Below, in pieces: positions 44,185 to 53,314 of a stretch of 64,000 bases of DNA. The first letter of the stretch is position 1; each line of letters opens with the position of its first letter. The stretch comes from Marinifilum flexuosum (GTDB taxonomy: Bacteria; Bacteroidota; Bacteroidia; Bacteroidales; Marinifilaceae), in contig NZ_RAPQ01000009.1 in assembly GCF_003610555.1 (NCBI RefSeq), positions 744,001 to 808,000 of the forward strand, read 5' to 3'. The notes under the pieces were generated by a model. That model was not told where the DNA came from, searched no databases, and saw only the letters and a program-made list of their open reading frames with translations. Made by a program: the position numbers and the translations under genes.

Positions 44185-45756
44185 ATGAATCTAAAAACAA
44201 AACAGTTAAGCTTAATCATTGCAATATTTTCCACATTTACAATAGCATGTAGTTCTTCTGATGAAGAGGAAATAATTGAACCTGTTGATCCTTGTGCAGA
44301 TGTAGTAAAAGACAACAGTATAATTTCTGATTTTGAATGCCAGCAAAACTTTTTTATTGGTGCCGATGCAAGCAAGGAAACTCAGGCCCCTGCAATTGAT
44401 AACACCAACAAATCAGGAATTAATACCTCCAATAAGGTCGGTAAATTCATCGATGATGGAAACCAAGCTTGGGACAACCTCTTAATTGACTTTGGTTCTG
44501 CATACAACCTAACGGACAGAAGCCAACTTAAAATCAAAGTACTTGCTCCCAAAGCAGGAATCCTGATTGCTAAATTGGAAGGCGGAAGCTTGACTATAGA
44601 ACAAAGCGTTCAGATCGAAAAAATCAATGAATGGGTGGAATGCTCATTCAACTTTAGAGAAGCCATCGACATGGATAACACCAAACTGGTTCTTTTCTTT
44701 AACGCAGGTGCTGATGATGGTGCCAGCGAAGAAACCTACCTGATTGATGATATCCGATTTGTGGAAAATGATTTCCCAGAAATTGTTGATCCTTGTGAAG
44801 GCGTAGAAAAAGACATGAACATCATCTCTGATTTTGAATGCCAGCAAAACTATTTCATTGGTGGAGATCCTACTCTGGATACTCAAGCTCCTGTAACCAA
44901 CAATCCTGATCAGTCAGGTGACAACACATCTGAAAAAGTTGGAAAATTCATTGACAACGGAACACAGGCTTGGGACAATATGCTTATCGATTTTTCTACG
45001 GCCTACGACTTAACCAACCGTAGTCTTTTAAAGATGAAAGTCTATACAGAAAATACAGGTATTCTAATAGCAAAGTTAGAAGGTGGTGACGTGGTCGTTG
45101 AGCAACAGGTTCAAATGGAGACAACTGGTCAATGGGTTGAATACTCTTTCAATTTCAGAGAAGCAGTTGACATGAACAACACCAAACTAATCCTGTTCTT
45201 CAATGCAGGAGCCGAAGATGGCCAGGAAGAAGAAGTTTATTATGTGGACGACATCAAGTTTGTAGAGAATAATATACCTGTAGATGATAACCCATGTAAT
45301 GGTGTTGATAAAGACATGAGCATCATCTCTGATTTTGAATGTCAGCACAACTATACATTCACTGGAAGACTGGAGGCTGGAATAGACAATCTATACAAAG
45401 CAGGAATCAACCAAAGCGAGAAAATTGGTGAATTTACCGATGATGGAACAAATGCCTGGGATTTCCTTTTGGTTGACTATGAAAAAGCCATAGACCTTTC
45501 TACCAAGAACAAATTGAAACTGATGATTCACTCCGATAAGGCAGTTCAATTCCTTGCCAAGCTGGAAGGTGGAACCTCTGCTGCCCATGAAATCTGGATG
45601 GATATTACCACAACCGGAGAATGGGTTGAGTATACCGTTGATTTTAGCTCACAGGCAAATGAAAACCATAACAAAGTAGTTCTCTTCTTCAATGCAGGAA
45701 AAGATGACGGAGGTGCAACAGACAAGTATTACCTGGATAACATCCGCTGGGAATAA
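44185..45756 (+). CDS. surface lipoprotein of three tandem carbohydrate-binding-like domains
   Basis: A 523-residue lipoprotein (lipobox TIAC, then SSSDEEE). Three homologous ~165-residue domains start at ~38, ~207 and ~375, each opening with 'VDxC...ISDFECQxN', passing 'KxGxFxDxGxxAWDxLLxDF' and 'LLAKLEGG', and ending in 'LxLFFNAGxDDGxxxxxYYxDxIxF'. The beta-jelly-roll pattern with a conserved Cys pair per domain resembles secreted CBM-like modules. No catalytic motif. By position (after SusCD and the glucanase) it is the likely surface glycan-binding protein of this locus. The family is unknown to me. Confidence 0.75.
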   Translation: MNLKTKQLSLIIAIFSTFTIACSSSDEEEIIEPVDPCADVVKDNSIISDFECQQNFFIGADASKETQAPAIDNTNKSGINTSNKVGKFIDDGNQAWDNLLIDFGSAYNLTDRSQLKIKVLAPKAGILIAKLEGGSLTIEQSVQIEKINEWVECSFNFREAIDMDNTKLVLFFNAGADDGASEETYLIDDIRFVENDFPEIVDPCEGVEKDMNIISDFECQQNYFIGGDPTLDTQAPVTNNPDQSGDNTSEKVGKFIDNGTQAWDNMLIDFSTAYDLTNRSLLKMKVYTENTGILIAKLEGGDVVVEQQVQMETTGQWVEYSFNFREAVDMNNTKLILFFNAGAEDGQEEEVYYVDDIKFVENNIPVDDNPCNGVDKDMSIISDFECQHNYTFTGRLEAGIDNLYKAGINQSEKIGEFTDDGTNAWDFLLVDYEKAIDLSTKNKLKLMIHSDKAVQFLAKLEGGTSAAHEIWMDITTTGEWVEYTVDFSSQANENHNKVVLFFNAGKDDGGATDKYYLDNIRWE

Positions 45757-45783
45757 CAACCGGACAAACAACATTAAAACCCG

Positions 45784-45812
45784 AATAAAAGGGGCATGAA
45801 GCCCCTTTTATT
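45784..45812 (+). terminator. stem-loop/terminator before the GH3 gene
   Basis: 12-bp perfect arms AATAAAAGGGGC / GCCCCTTTTATT with loop ATGAA. The T-rich 3' arm makes it the strongest stem of the PUL spacers and a plausible partial terminator. Confidence 0.6.
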
Positions 45813-45846
45813 CAATCATGAAATAATTTATTAAACTATTAATTAA

Positions 45847-48117
45847 ATGCGACTAAAATCTTTATTACTTCTAGTAGGATTAGTGATGAGTGGAGCCTTG
45901 ACCCTTTCAGCGAAGGTCAACAAAAAACCGGCTCCCTGGGAGAGAGAAACTAAAATGGAAGCCTTTGTGGATTCTCTTTTACAAAAGATGACACTGGAGG
46001 AAAAACTGGGACAGCTTACCCTGTTCTCAAGTAGCTGGGATATTACGGGTCCAATCACCAACAACAATTACGTTGAGGATGTAAAAAAAGGAAAAGTAGG
46101 CGCCATCTTTAATGCCTATAGCGCGGACTTTACCTACCGCTTGCAAAAGGAAAACATGGAGAATACCCGTTTAAGTATTCCTTTGCTTTTCGGATACGAC
46201 GTGATTCACGGTCACTGGACAACCTTTCCTATCCCATTGGCTGAAGCCTGTTCATGGGATCTTGAATGGATTGAAAAGAGTGCTCGAATTGCAGCTATCG
46301 AAGCCACTTCGGAAGGTTTACACTGGACTTTTGCTCCTATGGTAGATATTGCACGCGACCCTCGTTGGGGACGAATTGCTGAAGGTGCCGGGGAAGATAT
46401 CTTCCTGGGATGTGAAATTGCCAAAGCACGTGTTCACGGATTCCAGGGCGATGACCTAAGCAAAACCAACACAATGCTGGCCTGTGCCAAGCATTATGCT
46501 GCTTATGGTGTAGCGCAGGCAGGGCGCGATTACCACACTGTGGACATTTCAAACCGTGAGCTTTGGGGCACTTACATGCCTCCTTTCAAGGCCGCTTTAA
46601 ATGCTGGTGTAGCCACTTTCATGACCTCTTTCAATGAATTGGATGGAACTCCATGTACGGGTAACGAATACCTGCTTGATGATGTATTAAGAAAGAAGTG
46701 GCATTTCGACGGATTCGTGGTAACCGATTACACATCTATCATGGAAATGACAGAACATGGTAATGTGAAAGACGAAAAAGAAGCTGGTGAAGTAGCCATT
46801 AATGCGGGTGTTGATATGGACATGCAAAGTGGTATTTTCAACGACTACTTACCAACTTCTGTTGAAGAAGGTAAAGTTCTTACTTCTCGTATCAACGAAG
46901 CCGTTCGTCAGATCCTGAAAATGAAATATCGCCTGGGATTATTCGAAGATCCTTACAAATACAGCGATGTAAAAAGAGCGAAGAAAACCTTAATGAAGCC
47001 TGAATTCATTAAGGCATCTCGTGAATTGGCAAAGAGAAGTATCGTTCTGTTGAAAAACGAAGATCAAATTCTTCCTCTTGACAAGAACATCAAGAAACTG
47101 GCTCTTATTGGACCATACGTTAAGAACAGACGCGATTTGGTAGGAACCTGGTCTGGTGCCGGAAAATGGGAAAAAGCGGTTACTGTAATGGAAGGTATTG
47201 AAAAAGCGGTTTCAAGAAAAACTGAAATTTTATATGCCGAAGGGTGTAAACTGTTTGGTGATGACCGTAGCGGATTCGACAATGCGGTAGCTACTGCCAA
47301 GGAAGCTGATGTTGTTGTGCTTATGGTTGGTGAACCTCATGATTGGAGTGGTGAAGCTGCCAGTCGTACCGACCTTGAATTACCTGGTGTTCAACCTGAA
47401 TTGGTAAAGGAAATCGTGAAAACTGGTAAACCTGTTGTGATGGTGATGATGAATGGTCGTCCTTTAACCATCGACTGGGAAGCTGCTAATGTTCCGGCAA
47501 TTGTGGAAGCATGGCATCTTGGTGTTCAGGCAGGTCCTGCTGTAGCTGATGTTTTGTTCGGAGATTACAATCCTTCAGCAAAACTAACGGTTACTTTCCC
47601 AAGAAACGTAGGCCAGATTCCAATCTATTACAACATGAAGCACACCGGTCGTCCTATGGATCCTAACCAAAAGTTTACTTCCAAATATCTTGATTGTCCG
47701 AACACTCCTCTTTATCCATTTGGTTTCGGATTGAGTTATACCACATTTGACTATTCGGCTGTGGAACTTAACAAAACAACAATGGGAGCCAACGATCAGA
47801 TTATTGCCAAAGTGAAAGTAAGCAACACTGGCAAATATGACGGTGAAGAGGTTGTTCAGCTATACATCCAGGATTTGGTTGGTAGTGTAACACGCCCTGT
47901 GAAAGAATTGAAAGGATTCAAAAAAGTATTTATCCCGAAAGGAGAAAGTGTAGAAGTAGAATTCACCATTACTGCTGAAGATCTGGCTTTCTACAGAAAA
48001 GACATGTCCTATGGGGTAGAAAAAGGTGATTTCAAAGTATTCATTGGGACCAGCTCTCAAGAGGTACAAGAATCACAATTCACATTAACCCAAACTGCTC
48101 CCATCGCGGAGAAATAA
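45847..48117 (+). CDS. bglX: GH3 beta-glucosidase (BglX-like)
   Basis: A 756-residue periplasmic GH3. Signal peptide ~1-22; N-terminal TIM barrel (~35-360) with nucleophile D294 in 'GFVVTDYTS', followed by the alpha/beta sandwich (~400-600) carrying probable acid/base E503 in 'DWSGEAASR', and a C-terminal fibronectin-III-like domain (~655-740). 'YDVIHGHWTTFPIPLAEACSWD' and 'APMVDIARDPRWGRIAEGAGED' are typical BglX motifs. Activity: removal of glucose from the non-reducing end of beta-glucooligosaccharides. With the GH144-like enzyme it would complete degradation of imported sophoro-oligosaccharides. A related GH3 in Bacteroides thetaiotaomicron (BT_3567) acts on beta-1,2-glucooligosaccharides. 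Confidence 0.9.
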   Translation: MRLKSLLLLVGLVMSGALTLSAKVNKKPAPWERETKMEAFVDSLLQKMTLEEKLGQLTLFSSSWDITGPITNNNYVEDVKKGKVGAIFNAYSADFTYRLQKENMENTRLSIPLLFGYDVIHGHWTTFPIPLAEACSWDLEWIEKSARIAAIEATSEGLHWTFAPMVDIARDPRWGRIAEGAGEDIFLGCEIAKARVHGFQGDDLSKTNTMLACAKHYAAYGVAQAGRDYHTVDISNRELWGTYMPPFKAALNAGVATFMTSFNELDGTPCTGNEYLLDDVLRKKWHFDGFVVTDYTSIMEMTEHGNVKDEKEAGEVAINAGVDMDMQSGIFNDYLPTSVEEGKVLTSRINEAVRQILKMKYRLGLFEDPYKYSDVKRAKKTLMKPEFIKASRELAKRSIVLLKNEDQILPLDKNIKKLALIGPYVKNRRDLVGTWSGAGKWEKAVTVMEGIEKAVSRKTEILYAEGCKLFGDDRSGFDNAVATAKEADVVVLMVGEPHDWSGEAASRTDLELPGVQPELVKEIVKTGKPVVMVMMNGRPLTIDWEAANVPAIVEAWHLGVQAGPAVADVLFGDYNPSAKLTVTFPRNVGQIPIYYNMKHTGRPMDPNQKFTSKYLDCPNTPLYPFGFGLSYTTFDYSAVELNKTTMGANDQIIAKVKVSNTGKYDGEEVVQLYIQDLVGSVTRPVKELKGFKKVFIPKGESVEVEFTITAEDLAFYRKDMSYGVEKGDFKVFIGTSSQEVQESQFTLTQTAPIAEK

Positions 48118-48128
48118 AAATCGACAAA

Positions 48129-48156
48129 GGGGGAAGCAATTCCCCCTGTTTTATTT
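48129..48156 (+). terminator. weak terminator/stem-loop between GH3 and GH97
   Basis: GGGGGAA-GCAA-TTCCCCC followed by TGTTTTATTT, 12 nt after the GH3 stop and 16 nt before the next ATG. Likely a partial terminator. Confidence 0.6.
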
Positions 48157-48171
48157 CAAACAAAATCCTTC

Positions 48172-50181
48172 ATGAAAAGTCCGAAGCTACAACAACTACT
48201 CACCTCCCTGATCTTACTTGCATTTCTGGGATATGGATGTCATCCCAAACAGGAAGTTCTTCTCACTTCGCCCAATCAAAAACTAATGGTAAGTGCAGGG
48301 CAACACGAAGGCCAGCCCTTCTACAAGTTGATCGCCAATCGCGATACACTGATCCACAACTCGCACCTGGGTCTGATCTTTCAAAACATTCTAAAGCAAA
48401 CCAACAACTACACCCTTGAAGCTGTTGAAACCAGTAAAACCGACACCCTATGGGAAACGGTATGGGGAGAAGATCAATTCATTAAGGAGCAATCAAACAA
48501 TGTGTGCCTGAGCTTTCGACAAACTCAAGCTCCTCATCTGCAAATGAAAATCCAATTCCGTTTGTTTGATGATGGCCTGGGATTCCGCTATCAAATTCCT
48601 CCTCAGGAAGGAATAGACAGCCTTTTCCTTGTAGATGAAATTACAGAGTTCAACCTTACCGGAAACCATCAATCCTGGTGGACTCCGGTGGATTACGACA
48701 GCTACGAGAAAGCTTACCAAACTTCACAAGTTAGTGAAGTAGACTCGGTACAGACTCCTTTCACCATGAAGACAGATAAGGGCTACTACCTGAGCATTCA
48801 TGAAGCAGGCCTGGTCGACTATGCATCCATGACTTTAAAGCGCAATAAAGACAAAATGCTCTCACTGGAATGCAACTTGGTTCCCTGGCCCGACGGCATA
48901 AAGGTAAAAGCCGACAAAACCTTGCAATCGCCTTGGCGAAGCATTCAGGTTGGAGAAAAGGCAGTAGACCTAATCAATTCTCATCTCATTGTCAACCTGA
49001 ATGAACCTAACAAATTAACAAACACAAGCTGGATAAAACCCATAAAATACATGGGCATATGGTGGGGCATGCACCTGGGCCAGCAAACCTGGTTCACAGG
49101 TCCGCAACATGGGGCCACTACCAAAAACACCAAAGAACTTATCGACTTTGCTGCGGCCAACCAGTTCGAAGGAGTATTGGTGGAAGGCTGGAATCCCGAT
49201 TGGAAAAAATTTGGGGAATGGACCTATACCCAAACATATCCCGATTTTGATCTGCCACAGCTTTCTCAATATGGAAAATCGAAAAAGGTACAGATCATTG
49301 GCCATCACGAAACCTCTGGTCATGTGGAAAACTACGAATCTCAACTCGATTCTGCCCTGCAATTCTATAGCAAGCACAATGTAAAAAATATCAAAACCGG
49401 TTATGTGGGTCCAATTAAAAACGGGCAGTATCACCAGGGACAATGGATGGTGAACCATTACCAGAAAGTAGTGGAAAAAGCTGCCGAACATGAGATCTGC
49501 ATCATCGCACACGAGCCAGTAAAACCAACAGGTTTGCGCCGTACCTATCCAAACTTTTTATCGAGAGAGGGTGCCCTGGGACAAGAGTTCAATGCTCCAT
49601 GGTCAGCAGTAAACAACAGTCCGGCACACACTACCATACTTCCTTTCACCCGATTATTGGCTGGTCCCATGGATTTTACCCCGGGAATTTTCGGCCTAAC
49701 CTACGAGAAGTATGGCATTAGAGACAAAAGGGTAAATACTACACTGGCCAAACAGCTGGCCTTGTATGTGGTAATCTACAGCCCGGTGCAAATGGCTGCC
49801 GATTTGATAGAGAATTACAAAAATCAACCTGCTTTTCAATTCCTAAAAGATGTTCCTGTGGACTGGGAAAAATCCATTGCACTGGAGGGAGGTCCTGGTG
49901 AATTCATCTCCATAGCACGAAAGGACCGACATAGCAGCGATTGGTTTTTGGGTAGCATCAGCAATGAAACTGCAAGAGAGGTATCCATTCCACTAAGCTT
50001 TCTGGAAGCAGGTAAAAAATATCTGGCAGTAAGCTATCAGGATGGGCAAAATGCCGATTGGAAAACAAATCCTTACTCCATAAAAATATCTGAAAAAGAA
50101 GTAACAAGTGAAGATAAATTAACTGCTTGGCTAGCAGCCGGTGGAGGACTTGCAATCCACTTTATTGCAAAAGGTGAATAA
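48172..50181 (+). CDS. GH97 alpha-glucosidase (inverting, SusB-like)
   Basis: A 669-residue GH97. N-terminal beta-sandwich (~30-285), TIM barrel (~290-575) and C-terminal beta domain. Catalytic glutamates of the inverting SusB type can be placed: E380 (HHETSG), E448 (AHEPVKPTG) and E472 (GQEFNAP). The spacings 68 and 24 match SusB residues 439/508/532, so it should act as an alpha-glucosidase rather than a retaining alpha-galactosidase. Other matches: 'GYVGPIKNGQYHQGQWMVNHYQ', 'TTILPFTRLLAGPMDFTPGIF'. The signal has a GYGC site, a weak lipobox. It is the last gene of the PUL. An alpha-glucosidase beside beta-glucan enzymes is the odd point of the locus. Confidence 0.9.
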   Translation: MKSPKLQQLLTSLILLAFLGYGCHPKQEVLLTSPNQKLMVSAGQHEGQPFYKLIANRDTLIHNSHLGLIFQNILKQTNNYTLEAVETSKTDTLWETVWGEDQFIKEQSNNVCLSFRQTQAPHLQMKIQFRLFDDGLGFRYQIPPQEGIDSLFLVDEITEFNLTGNHQSWWTPVDYDSYEKAYQTSQVSEVDSVQTPFTMKTDKGYYLSIHEAGLVDYASMTLKRNKDKMLSLECNLVPWPDGIKVKADKTLQSPWRSIQVGEKAVDLINSHLIVNLNEPNKLTNTSWIKPIKYMGIWWGMHLGQQTWFTGPQHGATTKNTKELIDFAAANQFEGVLVEGWNPDWKKFGEWTYTQTYPDFDLPQLSQYGKSKKVQIIGHHETSGHVENYESQLDSALQFYSKHNVKNIKTGYVGPIKNGQYHQGQWMVNHYQKVVEKAAEHEICIIAHEPVKPTGLRRTYPNFLSREGALGQEFNAPWSAVNNSPAHTTILPFTRLLAGPMDFTPGIFGLTYEKYGIRDKRVNTTLAKQLALYVVIYSPVQMAADLIENYKNQPAFQFLKDVPVDWEKSIALEGGPGEFISIARKDRHSSDWFLGSISNETAREVSIPLSFLEAGKKYLAVSYQDGQNADWKTNPYSIKISEKEVTSEDKLTAWLAAGGGLAIHFIAKGE

Positions 50182-50212
50182 TACCAAATCGAAAGGTAGA
50201 CAACTCACCACT

Positions 50213-50244
50213 GGAATCCCCTCCTCTTTTTGAGATGGGGATTT
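50213..50244 (+). terminator. terminator of the PUL
   Basis: AATCCCC pairs with GGGGATT around a ~14-nt loop, followed by TTCTTTT, 32 nt after the GH97 stop and before the convergent phosphoesterase. Confidence 0.7.
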
Positions 50245-50248
50245 TCTT

Positions 50249-51121
50249 TTAAAACAAATCGAAGCATCGATTCAAAAGCGCTTCCGAATCGCTATACTCC
50301 TTATCAGCTGAGATCAATAGGATTTTTTTCTCCAAATCGCGCAAACAACCTGCACTTGAACAAATCCTCAACTGTTTCTCCCCTACCATTTCAGCCCCAT
50401 AATCCACACCGATATGACCCGCCACCAAGCTTTTCAAGGGATTCTCTTTTCTATCCTCGCTCAGTAAATCGAGCATTTGAGACACCATCACATCATACTC
50501 CTCTTTGTACTGTTTCTCATTTCCATTCATTAAGATATCCCATAAATAATCTCCTTCTTCGGTGTGCATAAATTCCGAACCAATTTGAGGATCATACTTT
50601 TTAATGTTCTCAATATGCTTGGTAAATTCATCTCGATGATTGAAATTCTTCAAGTAATTCAAATCGAATTTCTCATCTGCTCCATAACGATTCGAAGCTC
50701 CCGTATGATTGATTAAAACTCCTCCCTTTGTTCGCAACATCAGCGGCATATTCATAAAGAATTCAATCACCACCTCTCTACATTTTTGAATTCGATATTC
50801 GAACCAGGAAGTAAACTCCAAAGGACCTTTCGCCAAAGGAATCTGGTAAATGTGAACAAACTCATGGTTCCCAAGCAGGCATATTACATCACTATCTGGT
50901 TGATTGGCTTTTAAGTCCATCAACTCTTCGATCATTTCAAGCGATTCATCTTTCTGTTTGCCAGGATAAGCATGTATCAAATCACCCAGAAAAACCAAAT
51001 AATCAGCCTTCCCTTTCTTCTTTAGTTGCTGATAGGTCTTCAAAACTTGTCTAAAATCATAGCCATTACCATGCAAATCAGACACAATCATTAGCTTCCC
51101 GCTTGAAATATCTCGAATCAT
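50249..51121 (-). CDS. calcineurin-like metallophosphoesterase
   Basis: A 290-residue phosphoesterase with the complete metal-binding series: D14-x-H16 (SDLHGN), GDLIH, GNHEF, then downstream 'NHTGASNRYG' and 'AGHIGVDYG'. No signal peptide, so cytoplasmic. Related serine/threonine-phosphatase-like enzymes act on phosphoproteins or nucleotides; the substrate cannot be assigned. Divergent from the small gene at 51226. Confidence 0.88.
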   Translation of the reverse strand: MIRDISSGKLMIVSDLHGNGYDFRQVLKTYQQLKKKGKADYLVFLGDLIHAYPGKQKDESLEMIEELMDLKANQPDSDVICLLGNHEFVHIYQIPLAKGPLEFTSWFEYRIQKCREVVIEFFMNMPLMLRTKGGVLINHTGASNRYGADEKFDLNYLKNFNHRDEFTKHIENIKKYDPQIGSEFMHTEEGDYLWDILMNGNEKQYKEEYDVMVSQMLDLLSEDRKENPLKSLVAGHIGVDYGAEMVGEKQLRICSSAGCLRDLEKKILLISADKEYSDSEALLNRCFDLF

Positions 51122-51225
51122 TTATTGAAAAATTAAATACCAATTGAGGGGCAAAAGTTCTATAATTTTTATAAATTAAAAAAGTCTCAACTATTTTTAT
51201 GTAGAATCTCTTAAAACTTTTTTTT

Positions 51226-51555
51226 ATGCTTGAAAAATTACTTAAAAATACCAAAGATTATTTTTGGAGACTAAATCGTGATGGAGATGTTGTTCTTGGT
51301 AGTTCTGATATCGAGCCAAAAGCAAAAATTACTTTTACAATTACTAAAAAATGGGTCAATATTGCTCCTATTGTAGAAGATAGTCCCGGGAATTACATTG
51401 GTAAACCTGAAAACTTCTTGAAGAAAAGTAACGAATATGAATTAATTATAAATCTGGTTAAGGCAGTTAAAACCTATTTAAAAGATGATCCTAAAATAGA
51501 TCATGAAAAATGCCTCAACAACACCATGAAACTATTACAGGATTATTATAGCTAA
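51226..51555 (+). CDS. small conserved-looking protein of unknown function
   Basis: A 109-residue acidic/basic mixed protein with no signal, membrane segment or family I recognise. The first half is beta-rich ('DVVLGSSDIEPKAKITFTITKKWVNIAPI'), the second helical ('YELIINLVKAVKTYLKDDPKIDHEKCLNNTMKLLQDYY'). The next gene starts 9 nt after its stop, so they form a pair. The short spacing and good codon structure support a real gene. Confidence 0.6.
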   Translation: MLEKLLKNTKDYFWRLNRDGDVVLGSSDIEPKAKITFTITKKWVNIAPIVEDSPGNYIGKPENFLKKSNEYELIINLVKAVKTYLKDDPKIDHEKCLNNTMKLLQDYYS

Positions 51556-51564
51556 AACGATTTC

Positions 51565-52113
51565 ATGCTAAAATTCACATTATCAACTTTATTCCTCTTT
51601 GCTTTTTTGTGCTCAAACCTGGGTGCTCAAACGGTGAAGAAACTTGAAATTGGAGATAAATTCCCTACCATGAATGGAGAATTGCTTTCGTCCAAGGAAA
51701 TCAGTTTGCCAGATCATTGCAAGGGTAAAGTTTCTTTACTGATTGTTGCTTTTAAAAGAGGAACTCAACCACAAATCGACACCTGGACCAAACCAGTTAT
51801 GAAGGAGTTCAGCATGTACGATGAATTCCGATTCATTGAAATTCCAATGATTAGCAACTTTTATTCATGGATATCCAATTACATTAATACTGGAATGAGA
51901 AAAGGAATTGTTCCCTCAATGCATAAAAATGTGATGACATACTATGGGCCTCTTTCCGATTATTACTCCTACTTTGGAGTAGAAAACAAAAAATTGTGCC
52001 ATGTATTCTTGCTAGACAAAGAAGGCAAAATACAATTTATGGATCAAGGGGAAAGTCAGTCTCACAAAAGCAAACTACTCATTGATAAAATTAAAAACCT
52101 TCTAAATAATTAG
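51565..52113 (+). CDS. secreted thioredoxin-fold protein without CxxC
   Basis: A 182-residue exported protein (signal peptide ~1-21, ends LGAQ). The order 'LEIGDKFPTMNGELL', 'KGKVSLLIVAFKRGTQPQIDTW', 'EFRFIEIPMI' and 'KLCHVFLLDKEGKIQFMDQG' fits a redoxin/Atp10-like thioredoxin fold. There is no CxxC, and the two remaining cysteines are far apart, so ordinary disulfide reductase activity is unlikely. A chaperone-like or binding role is possible (inference). Paired with the small gene 9 nt upstream. Confidence 0.65.
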   Translation: MLKFTLSTLFLFAFLCSNLGAQTVKKLEIGDKFPTMNGELLSSKEISLPDHCKGKVSLLIVAFKRGTQPQIDTWTKPVMKEFSMYDEFRFIEIPMISNFYSWISNYINTGMRKGIVPSMHKNVMTYYGPLSDYYSYFGVENKKLCHVFLLDKEGKIQFMDQGESQSHKSKLLIDKIKNLLNN

Positions 52114-52191
52114 TCCCACTTTTTATCTTTTTTGAATGATGTTCTTGATAAGAAAACTTACTTTTACGTTTTCAATTAAAAGTCAAACAAA

Positions 52192-53220
52192 ATGAACAAG
52201 AGAGGATTTGCAAGCGATAACTTTTCTGGTGTTCTGCCTGAAGTTTTAGAAGCAATAAACGAAGCGAACCAAGGACATGTAATGGCATATGGTGGCGATC
52301 ACTATACTGCATCGGCCATTGAGAAATTCAAACACTTATTCGGTGAGAATATTGATGTTTATTTTGCATTTAATGGCACAGGAGCCAATGTAATTGGTTT
52401 ATCGGTTTTAACGCAATCCTACAACTCTATTCTTTGTCCGGCAACTGCACACATTCAGGTTGATGAGTGTGGTGCTCCTGATAAATTCACAGGCTGTAAA
52501 GTAATTCCTATCGATACGCCAAACGGAAAATTGACTCCGGAGTTAATCAAACCTCAATTGCATGGTTTTGGTTTTGAACACCATTCTCAGCCAAAAGTAA
52601 TTTCGATTACTCAATGTACCGAGTTGGGAACTGTTTACACTCCTGAAGAGGTGAAAGCCATTTGCGATTTGGCCCACGAGCATGATATGTATGTACATAT
52701 GGATGGTGCTCGACTGGCAAATGCCGTGGTTAGTTTGGATGTTGATGCAAAAGAAATTACTACCAATGCAGGAATTGATGTACTAAGTTTTGGAGGAACC
52801 AAAAACGGAATGATGCTTGGTGAAGCAGTGATCTTCTTTAATCCTGACTTATCGAAGAATGCCAAATACATTCGCAAACAAAGCATGCAACTTTGCTCAA
52901 AAATGAGATACATCGGAGCGCAGTTCGATGCAATGCTTACCAATGAGCTTTGGTTAAAGACAGCTCGCCATGCCAATGCAATGGCCAAACTTCTTAAAGA
53001 TGAAGTGGAAAAAATCCCACAGGTTACCATTACTCAAGAGGTACAGACCAATGGGATTTGGGCCTTGATTCCTAAAGATAAAATTGAAAAACTTCAGGAA
53101 GAATATTTCTTCTGGATTTGGGATGAACATACAGGTGAAGTACGTTGGTTATGTTCTTTTGATACCACCAAAGAAGACATTCTAGGCTTTGTGGATCTTT
53201 TAAAACAAGAATTGGCATAA
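52192..53220 (+). CDS. ltaE: low-specificity L-threonine aldolase
   Basis: A 342-residue PLP enzyme cleaving threonine to glycine and acetaldehyde. Motifs: 'RGFASDNFSGVLPEVLEAINEANQGHVMAYGGDHYTASAIEKF' at the N-terminus, 'VHMDGARLANAV' with the PLP-stabilising Asp, and PLP lysine K204 in 'SFGGTKNGMMLGEA'. Length and motif order match the fold-type I aldolase family of Bacteroidota. Single cytoplasmic gene; the upstream TTACTTTTACG is a weak promoter candidate. Confidence 0.93.
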   Translation: MNKRGFASDNFSGVLPEVLEAINEANQGHVMAYGGDHYTASAIEKFKHLFGENIDVYFAFNGTGANVIGLSVLTQSYNSILCPATAHIQVDECGAPDKFTGCKVIPIDTPNGKLTPELIKPQLHGFGFEHHSQPKVISITQCTELGTVYTPEEVKAICDLAHEHDMYVHMDGARLANAVVSLDVDAKEITTNAGIDVLSFGGTKNGMMLGEAVIFFNPDLSKNAKYIRKQSMQLCSKMRYIGAQFDAMLTNELWLKTARHANAMAKLLKDEVEKIPQVTITQEVQTNGIWALIPKDKIEKLQEEYFFWIWDEHTGEVRWLCSFDTTKEDILGFVDLLKQELA

Positions 53221-53314
53221 ACCACCATTCTTAGCAAGAAAACATCAAGCGATAATATAATTTACAATTCTGCCCATTGTTAATTATTAATTACTAATTA
53301 TTAATTGCTTTTAA

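Noticed and set aside
51565-52113. Thioredoxin or peroxiredoxin
   Set aside because: Fold-like pattern but no CxxC and no peroxidatic Cys motif.
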